Below are positions 56,134-64,000 of a stretch of DNA of 64,000 bases, in pieces; the stretch's first letter is position 1; the number at the start of each line of letters is the position of its first letter. A program made the position numbers and the translations under genes. Location: positions 1,178,001-1,242,000 of the forward strand of contig JAWZYV010017493.1 in assembly GCA_038373885.1 (NCBI GenBank). Direction: 5' to 3'. Origin of the DNA: Cheiracanthium punctorium. Its lineage: Eukaryota > Arthropoda > Arachnida > Araneae > Cheiracanthiidae. The notes under the pieces were generated by a model. That model was not told the origin of the DNA. It worked only from the letters and a program-made list of their open reading frames with translations, and ran no database searches.

Positions 56134-58848
56134 TAATATTTATTAATTTTTACTAAAGTACTTTTATACGTTTAAAGAATATCTATTGATTAAAATTACT
56201 GTATCTAATGATATCACCATGTTTCAACATGAGCAATCATTGCTTCCAGTTCAGGGTTCTGAATATTTTATTCAATATCAGTAGCTTCAGTTTTTCATAA
56301 TAAACAAACATCAAGAAAATTTAAGCAGGCGATTTTATTTACTGATCAGATGATACCGACATCTGAGAGTTACACGATAAACTGTTTAGAAATTTCAAAT
56401 TTACACTTTAATAAATATTAGTTGTACTGTTCTTTAAAAGCAGAATTTTTTGATCTTGCCTAAATTATTTCATCGAAATCGCACTTGCGTTCACTGTAGT
56501 TTGAAATTTCAAGGGGGAGGGGAATTGGAAAATTTAATAGATTTCAATATACTATAATTCTTTTTTGCAATCGTAATCCTTCATGGTTATGTATTTCTTC
56601 TTTATTAGACTAACATCTATTCAGGCATTTACGTACAATATCCTGTCGCAGTAGTTCAGCTGGGATATCGTAATTGCTACCCACTTATTATTTTCATTGT
56701 TATGTAATAATATTAAGTATAAATTACTACTTTTTTATCATTAAAACTGCTGTTATCATTACCAAAAAAGAGTAACGTCATTTCGTTTCGTAACCCTTTT
56801 GACTCCTTATAGTTCATCATTTTGGCGGTAGTACGGTGTTCCACAATAGACCCAACTTGTAATATGAAATCTCTTACAGTGCATTATCTTGATAGTTCTT
56901 TTCTTCAACTTTTTGCATTATAAACCTATATTTTTGAACAGAATGGCACTAAATAGGTAATGCGTACGTTTTGTTTACTTTATCTATAATTACGTACAAT
57001 ATAAGACGTTTTAGGAATTTTGCTTGTATTCAATTATTTTGACACGACTTAACTTTTGCTTACATAAAGGTATGTATTCATCATTCTACAAGCAGATTTC
57101 TTACTGTGCCATTTATAATCACTTTATATTTACGTTGATCTGAAAAAATAATTTTTGTTTAACAATACTAGGTATAACAACAATTTATTGAAAATACTGA
57201 TGCAAATACTCGATTAAATGTCTATTTATGTTAAAGAAGTTGGGACATCTTTAAAATCTACGAGGAAAAGTCTGGGATTTTGAATAATTAAATATTTATT
57301 GTTATTCCTAAGTAATTTTGTTAAACAGAAGAAAGAGAAATAGGAAATGTGACCGGTATGTTCTCTTTTTCCGCACACACTGTATGGTCTTTACATATTC
57401 TATAATGAAATGTCTTGTGAGAGGCATGCTTAATTTCAAAGCGGCAACTATGGTTTTTGATGAATCTAAATTTTATATTACACACTTTGTTGAAAGAAAT
57501 AATTTCTACATTTTACTATTTAAAGGTCTTAACTATCATACTCAGCGTTTAGATAATTGGGTATTATAGTTTCTTGAAGTATAATTATAATGATTGCATG
57601 GTTATCCATTAAAATAAAAATATTATATTATTTTTAATAACAGATTATTTCAATATGCTATGTCATAGAATGATTATAAAAAGAACTAGTACGTACGACT
57701 TAGAATGACTAAACATGAACACAAACTTTCATGCAACTTTACGCGCATTTTAATACACGCAAACTTTACTACGGACTGCAGTTTATAATTTTGTTTCATT
57801 TACTTCCGTACGACGTCTAACGTCTACACTTTAATTACGGAGCATATTATAACGGTACGTCCTCTGAACATGATAGACGTGAAGGTCAAGTGAAACCTTC
57901 GACTGCATTTTCCCCCTTTTTTCTCGCTGCTGAACAGAATTCTTCTGTGTATTTCTTTCGAATCTTCAAAATGCGTTTCCTTATTCCTTTTTTCTCTCTG
58001 CTGAAGAGCATCCATCCCATCCAACACTCTCTAAGCCAGTTCCTTGACCCACATCCTATGCGTGATCGTGAAACTGCGTGGGCAGTCCATTCGAAGCCAA
58101 GGAATATCGACAGGAGTACAGATTGATAGGCGCACACTTGAATTGCACATGCACAAATGTACGGCAGGATATGGGCTGGACTCATAGAGTCAGATCTTCA
58201 TTTGGATAAGAGATTACCGGAGCCCAGCTCATTGTACTTCTTTTTAAAGAGTGAATTTTTAAATATCAGACAAAACCAAGCGGAGCCCACCGGTACATCA
58301 ACACACAAGCCAATTTTAGCGGACAGACCAATCAGGAATCGTTTCGCTTCGTACTGATTTGTGAGTCCTGACACCAAGGGATTTTGGGTCTTCTTCTTTT
58401 TTGTGTCTTGTTTATATTTCATGCTAATTTCGGACTATTTCATTTCATTTCATTGTTCTGTAAAATAATAAAAATATGTCCAATACTATTAGAAATGAAA
58501 ATCTTTGAACTATCATTATTTTAATGGAATGTGCTACCGACTCTTGTTTTGGAAATGTTGTGGACGTTTACATGAGCTCAAGAGAATTTTAGGACTTCGG
58601 CACTTTTCTTGGTAACTAAGCTCTATATCGAACACAGACTGGAGTGTTTCTTATTGTGCAGTCTGAACTTTACAGCGTTTATTCATGTTCTGAATCTATG
58701 GGCTGTAGGAAAAAAGTGTTTTATTTTCTTTAATCCTTGCTTTGATCCTCCACTTCCGTTCATTGCAAAGACGCAGCTACAGAGATTTCCTCTCTGCGTC
58801 CAAAGTTTAATTTCGATGGGGGGTCTTTGAATCCCTCGGTTTGTCTTT
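56134..58848. other. No recognised gene
   Basis: Overlapping short frames on both strands at 57820-58420 are the only coding-like part; none has a domain. Confidence 0.4.
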
Positions 58849-59058
58849 CACTCTTAAAAATTTAGTGCAACATTTCATCAAACACGGTACTAGAAGAGCT
58901 GGCTCTATAAGATGGTGAAACCTTGCTCCAACATTTGGTGTTTCAATAAAGTGTGGTTAAACCTTAGCACCAAATGCTGGAACAAGGTTTCATCATCTTA
59001 TGGAGCCAACTTTCGAGCACCATTTTGGTGGAATGTTGCAAACAAATTTTTAAGAGTG
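58849..59058. mobile_element. Foldback MITE, 210 bp
   Basis: Ends CACTCTTAAAAATTTAGTGC and the complement of CACTCTTAAAAATTTGTTTG. Nearly the whole element folds on itself: GCTGGCTCTATAAGATGGTG, then CTTGCTCCAACATTTGGTG pairs with CACCAAATGCTGGAACAAG, then CATCATCTTATGGAGCCA. The loop is about 27 bases (58952-58978). No ORF. Confidence 0.85.
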
Positions 59059-61947
59059 TAGTATTGCGTTTGTTAAAGGTAAATACAATGCCAGCGTAAG
59101 TTAAAGGCATGTACTTAAGGAATAGTTAAGTTCATGCCCTAATAAAACTCTAGTGGAACACGCTTTATATTCGATGCTTTCAGAGTATTTTGTCTTGTTT
59201 TCTAAACCTCAGACAGGAAAACAACTTGTTGGTTACGGAGACGTACGGTGTTAGACTTCTGCATAAGGGGCTGTTTACTGTATAATGTGCGCGTTCTGTG
59301 CACTTCGATTTGATTCGTTGTATTAGATTTGATTCGTAAAGAAATGTATATCTGTTGATCCTTTTTCCGATAATTTTCTACGAAACCTTGTAATGTGGGA
59401 AGCAAAATCATGATTCTCATCTATTAAGAATTTAAAAATTAGTCATAAAAATCTTGAGCTCACTGACATAGCGTTCTTTTGAACTATCCTAAATAGTAAA
59501 TATATTTGCTTAAATATACATATTACAGTAAAAACTCTGTACATACCTTTCAGATCGTACAAACGATCCAACTCTTTTTCCAGCAGTCAAATAACCAACC
59601 CGCACACAGATAGGAAATGGAGAACTAGTCTACCTTCCTGCTTACATGTGGGCTACACCCAGAAAGAAGAATCCGGAAATAAGGGACATAGGTCTGACTA
59701 ATGTACAATCAAAAGAAAGGTATCATTCACGTCAGTAAATGTTCCCTTTCATTTTTTATAGTAAATTTTGTTGTAAGTGTCATTCATAGATTAAAAGAGA
59801 ATCTTATGTTTGAAAGTTCAGGGGTGATATCTCTAGACACTTAATATGAAGGTCTGTGACATAGTTTAACAACGTTATAAGCTTGGAGCCCTACCAACCT
59901 AGCTACTACTATCTTCCTTATGATGTACATTCCAAAATTTTCACATTTTTCTGGTTTGATTTTTCTCTGCTGCGGTAGACGAAAAACTCAAAACGTACGA
60001 ATATTTCTGTTCGGGACCACGTTTGAGTAAAGAACTTATTCTAAGAATTCTCTTTCAGAATGCACTGTATTTTTTTTACTCTTTTCAGATACAGCAAATT
60101 CACCTGGAGTCCATAGTCTTCTAGACTTATTAACAGAGTTACTGCACAACTTGCGTAAGAGTGAGATTTTGACTTAACATTTTATTAAATTTAGGCAAAA
60201 ATAATACAATCACTTTACAAACAAGTAATACACACAAAAAAAGGAAAAGAAAAGAAACAGAAGTAAAAAAGAGTATGTGCTAGAGCAGCACAACGGTCGA
60301 CTAGTTATATTGAGAAAAGAGATTTGAGTTGATGGACAAAAAAAAAAAAAAAAAAAAAATCAGGAGGATAAGACACTGCACAATTAAAACAATACAAGCA
60401 AGTGAGTAATACTCAACGAGTGTAAGGTTAAGCTTAAATTTTACATTTGCAATGTAAATATTATACGCTCGTATGATACGTTCATTGATAAGCTGCTTAG
60501 TTTTAACTTAATTTTAATTTTATTGCAATTTATTACGAATAGCTCGAACATTCTTCTCCTTTTCCTTTACTGAACGTTCTTATTACACTTTAGTTTAATA
60601 CTAGGATTCAGTAATTTGGTAACAGCTGGCTCTAATCTCAGTCTGCATATTGGGTTCTCATACAATGACAATCTTTTAGATGCAATCATCTATGAGTACG
60701 AATGTGCTGACACTGTACTGAAATTCAGCATGAAAAGTTTTATCATTTTTGCATTTATACTTGTCTCAAAAAAATCTACGCAAAAGACAATTATGTAACT
60801 CAGCAAAATTATATCTATTCAATACTTAAATTTATTGTGTACAATTTTGAGTTTTACTTTTGATATGGACATTTTACGTGATATGCAAACGCTGTGTCAC
60901 GGGGGGGGGGGGGGTTAAAGATCCATTCTGGAAGGGAGTCGCCGTTGACATGTCTTTGTAATGTTGGGAAGAGCAAATTAACTCGTAAGTATTCGTTACG
61001 ATAGTGTATGAATAAATACGATTGTACTGGAAAGTGCTTTATAACTGATGTATTCTCCATGATTATCTTTCTTGTTGATATGGACAAAAGTTTTTCTTTT
61101 ATTCATTTTACAAGATTCTTTTTTTAGAATACAACTAAGTCAGCAATAGCTATGGTTTTCTTATTAGCATTATTTAATAAATAAGTAAATCGGTTAAGTA
61201 ATTCTGCTTGTCAAAAAAAATTGTTAAACTCCAAAATTCATGCTTAATTTACGAATTATATACCACAAACAGCAAGTTTTTTTCAAAGGAAAAAAAAATG
61301 CATTTCATCAGCTTCAGAAACATTCTTTTCATTTCTCAGCTCCTTTCATCACTTCTATAGTCTTATATAATCATGTTCTTTTTTTAATGAAATTGTCGAT
61401 CTCCATATGTACATATATACCGAAAAAGCAAAATAAAAAACAAGGTCGCTATGGCTGCCCTCTAACCCCCTTGCGGCTAAAGAACCAGGAATGCAGAACC
61501 TCGATTCCCAGCCAGACCCAGAAACTAGTCCAAGTCTCTCTATCCACTTTCTCTGTCGACTTTATGTTAATTCCCTTCTCGTAGCTTTTTGATATTGATT
61601 GAATGTATTCATTTTAGGTGATTGAGTTCTGGCTATCTGAGGTGACAAAGTAATTGGGGTGCTTTCTGAACGAGTGCTGTCGACCGCAACGTAACATCTA
61701 GTAGCTTGATTAGGGTGTCTCAGATTAATCGATAGTCAAACGATGTCAAACATCAAATTAAATTCATCATTTTCAAGTAACCTATTTCAGCTTGGAAATG
61801 CGCTTGTGTTAGATGATGCAAATGCTTGTTGGGCTTGTAGGAAAAAAATTAAGGCATCGTATTTTTTATGCCTTGATATGATCATTGCAGAAAAGTTGTT
61901 GTTTATAATTAAAGTCATTGAAAATGAAGTTGTTTGAAACTGGTGGG
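59059..61947. other. No recognised gene
   Basis: An A22 run at 60338-60359 follows TTTGAGTTGATGGAC, a motif also seen at about 17304 before GGGGATCAAAAAATTAGGA. A G14 run lies at 60901-60914. A 114-codon + frame (61240-61584) has no domain. Confidence 0.4.
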
Positions 61948-61982
61948 AATTGCCTGCCTATTATATCTATAGGCAGGCAATT
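61948..61982. repeat. Perfect hairpin beside a transposase fragment
   Basis: ATTGCCTGCCTAT and ATAGGCAGGCAAT form a 13-bp stem with a short AT-rich loop, immediately left of the captured Tc1 sequence. Confidence 0.85.
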
Positions 61983-61984
61983 CT

Positions 61985-62077
61985 ATGCTTGTTGTACTTG
62001 TGCTGTCAATTCTGGGACGGTCAGTGCTGCCTGTGGATGATGCTGGAGTTGTCGTCCAATGATATCACATGCGTGTT
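61985..62077 (-). pseudogene. 93-bp fragment of a Tc1 transposase gene
   Basis: Identical in all 93 bases to 63123-63215, inside the transposase of the element at 62856-64000 and in the same orientation. It encodes only part of the C-terminal region. It is flanked on the left by the hairpin and on the right by ATAT-rich units. Confidence 0.95.
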
Positions 62078-62150
62078 ATATAAAACTTTATAAGTTATAT
62101 AAGTAATTTATAAGTTATATAATAAAAGTTTTATAAGTTATATAAAACGC
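62078..62150. repeat. AT-rich short tandem units
   Basis: TTATAAGTTATATAA-like units occur about three times, with AAAACTTTATAAG and its inverted form CTTTTATAAG nearby. Confidence 0.75.
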
Positions 62151-62855
62151 AACTCGTATAATGCTTGGCATTCAAAAATTTTGCAATTTCTGTATTTTCA
62201 TGCACAAAACAAACCAAATTATTCAAAATTAATTTAAATTTTCTTAAACGTTATGAACAATTTTGATAATTGCGGTAAAATGTTGATCAAGCATCGCGGT
62301 CAATCAATTAAATTAATTTAATTTAATGTCAGAGTGTCAACTACATTTATTTCATTTAAACTATGAAAGTTAGGTTTTACAAATATTGATTTTTTTGTTC
62401 TCTGAGAAATATCAGCTTTTGCACTCACATTCAAAAAAAAAGGTTGAAATTAATAAACAGAAAAGAATTTCAACACTCCCTCCGAGCAAAACCCCTTCTT
62501 TCCGAAGTTCGGCAATGCAATAACGAACGGTACTACCCTTGAACTAAAGAGTACTAAGTTAGTACTACCCTTGAACTAAAGAGTACCGAATTAGTACTAC
62601 ACTTGAAATAAAAAATATAGTATAAAGTTATTTCAATATCAGTAAAAGTCGAAACACGTAAATAAACAGGATACAAATTATTTCAATTTCACTAACCAGG
62701 TGAATATTTAATAATCTTTAATTCATTTAAAAATGAGACAGGTGCTAAACTTGTAAAAGAGTACCCTTGTTTAAGAGACCAAGTTCTCTTCAAGTTGTCA
62801 CAATTCTGAGTAAGCAAATTTTGCTGCTGCTACTTGAGAAACAACAGAGTATATA
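62151..62855. repeat. Tandem units, otherwise no feature
   Basis: Units starting at about 62530, 62562 and 62594 share GTACTACCCTTGAACTAAAG, with a 32-bp period; the third is diverged. The rest is AT-rich without a gene. Confidence 0.75.
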
Positions 62856-64000
62856 CACTGACGGGAAAAAAAAAATCCCAACACCAAAAAAAAATTATTG
62901 TAGAATAATGAAATCTGGACAATGCATTTGTCCAGTTAACATGTTTAATTGATTAAATTTTCAAGATCACAGGTTAATTTAAGCTCAAGAAAATGCATTT
63001 CAAATGTGAAATGCTGTTACATTAATAGCAGGTGTAACCTCCAGAATTTTGAATGCAAGCCTGCAAACGTGCCTGCATTGTGTCATACAGGCGCCGAATG
63101 TCACTTTGTGGTATGGAGTTCCATGCTTGTTGTACTTGTGCTGTCAATTCTGGGACGGTCAGTGCTGCCTGTGGATGATGCTGGAGTTGTCGTCCAATGA
63201 TATCACATGCGTGTTGAATTGGAGACAGATCTGGTGATCTCGCAGGCCAAAGTAACATGTCGACATTCTGTAGAGCCTGTTGCGTGACAACAGCGACATG
63301 AGGGAGAGCGTTATCCTGTTGAAAAACTCCCCCTTGAATGCTGTTCATGAATGACAGCACTACAGGTTGAATTATCAGACTGACGTTCAAATTTGCAGTC
63401 AGTATGTTTGGTATAACCACGAGAGATCTCCTGCTGTCATACGAAATTGCACCCCAGACCATGACTCCAGGTGTAGGTCCAGTGTGTTTAGGCCTCAGAC
63501 AGTTTGGTTGCAGGCGTTCCCCTGGCCTCCTTCCGACCAACACACGACCATCACTGGCACCAAGGCAGAACCTGCTTTCATCAGAAAACACAACAGATCT
63601 CCACTCCGTCCTCCAATGAGCTCTGGCTTGACACAAATTTCGTCGCAAAAGGCAATGGCTCGAAGTCAATGGAATGCATGCTACAAGGCGCCTAGCTTGG
63701 AGCTGTCTTTCAAGTAGCCAATTACTGTTCGTTGTGTCACTGTGGAACTACCAACTGCAGTTGAATTTCTGCCGCAGATGCAGTACGATGCGCTACAGCT
63801 TTACTCCGAATTATGGCGGTCTTCCCACTCAGTAGTGCCACGTGGCGACCCGGAACCCGGTCTTCTTGAGGCAGTACCATCCCTTGACTACCGCACTCAA
63901 CAATCATGCATAGTGGGTACATTCCAGCCAAGTCTTTCTGCAATATCGCGGAAAGAAAATCCACCTTCTAGTAGCCCTATTACAAGACTTCGTTCCAACT
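62856..64000 (-). mobile_element. Tc1-like transposon, cut by the window edge
   Basis: Left terminus TACACTGACGGGAAAAAAAA (from about 62854, TA included), then TCCCAACACC. The transposase begins about 165 bp inside and runs on the minus strand past the right edge; the other terminus is outside the window. Confidence 0.85.
63022..64000 (-). pseudogene. Tc1-family transposase, broken and partial
   Basis: The main frame (63022-63669, 215 codons) holds the catalytic domain: VVFSDESRF (Asp30 of this frame), TPGVMVWGAIS, FQQDNALPH (Asp119) and WPARSPDLSPIQHACD, ending GGYTCY and a stop. The third catalytic residue should be Glu (SPIEH in relatives); here it is Gln152, with 32 residues between it and Asp119 by my count. 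So the active site is broken by an E-to-Q change. Upstream (63670-64000) the DNA-binding part is recognisable in pieces in shifting frames: GGFSFRDIAERLGWNVPT, RRPGSG-like and ASAAEIQL segments. At least one frameshift and several stops interrupt it. The N-terminus lies beyond the window. From memory this family is common in orb-weaver spider annotations. Confidence 0.88.

Noticed and set aside
60896..60916. G-run as a G-quadruplex regulator
   Set aside because: A single homopolymer run with no gene nearby; nothing supports a regulatory role.
61440..61520. tRNA-like stretch with ACCTCGATTCCC
   Set aside because: Resembles a B box, but no A box at the right distance and no fold.
62530..62618. 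Possible CRISPR-like spaced repeats
   Set aside because: Contiguous 32-bp tandem units without distinct spacers, in a eukaryotic genome.
63049..63717. Plus-strand frames across the right-edge Tc1 transposase
   Set aside because: Antisense shadows of the transposase.

Overview
This is a eukaryotic nuclear window. It is AT-rich (roughly two thirds A+T by eye), full of microsatellites and homopolymer runs, has no dense gene packing, and is built largely from transposable elements. The Tc1/mariner families, the hAT-type MITEs and a dispersed retroposon tail that carries its own (CA)n tract point to an arthropod. From memory of the Tc1 family at the right edge I favour a chelicerate, probably a spider; this is an inference, not something the sequence proves. 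I found no intact host gene. A few orphan open frames (16.4-17.0 kb, 18.3-18.8 kb, 35.9-36.3 kb, 54.2-54.4 kb) have coding-like stretches and are listed at low confidence.

Layout. 0-7 kb: four-member retroposon-tail family (copies at 1, 6.0 and 6.8 kb, and a fourth at 55.7 kb), and a 2.7-kb long inverted repeat (1232-3892). Its two arms each carry the same small ORF interrupted by the same MITE. The left arm also carries a later insertion with two head-to-head hammerhead-ribozyme-like folds (Penelope-like element pLTR type), and the spacer holds a TTAA-flanked MITE. 9-19 kb: a hAT-like MITE, a decayed Tc1 element with a frameshifted transposase, a TTAA/CCC piggyBac-like MITE with a strong internal hairpin, a SINE, duplicated segments, a second hAT MITE with its target duplication, and possible pseudogenes. 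19-27 kb: mostly featureless AT-rich DNA with one perfect 8-bp-TSD hAT MITE. 27-33 kb: a diverged large inverted repeat whose spacer holds a TTA-flanked DNA element that is itself interrupted by a tRNA-derived SINE, followed by an internally deleted hAT transposon. 35-40 kb: orphan ORF, Tc1 relic, nested inverted-repeat element, SINE and LINE-type 3' tails. 40.8-43.3 kb: a complete DD41D mariner-like element with about 575-bp inverted repeats and a full-length transposase ORF whose first catalytic Asp is His. 44-52 kb: a second hammerhead-like module, a Ty3/gypsy-type LTR with polypurine tract, and three members of one 212-bp MITE family. 54-64 kb: dispersed repeats, a foldback MITE, a 93-bp exact copy of transposase sequence, and a Tc1 element that runs off the right edge.

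The elements do not form a pathway. What they give is a layered insertion history: several are nested, and empty-site comparisons inside the window date one insertion against another. The most unusual items are the paired hammerhead motifs with base covariation in a third copy, and the long-TIR mariner with a single active-site substitution.
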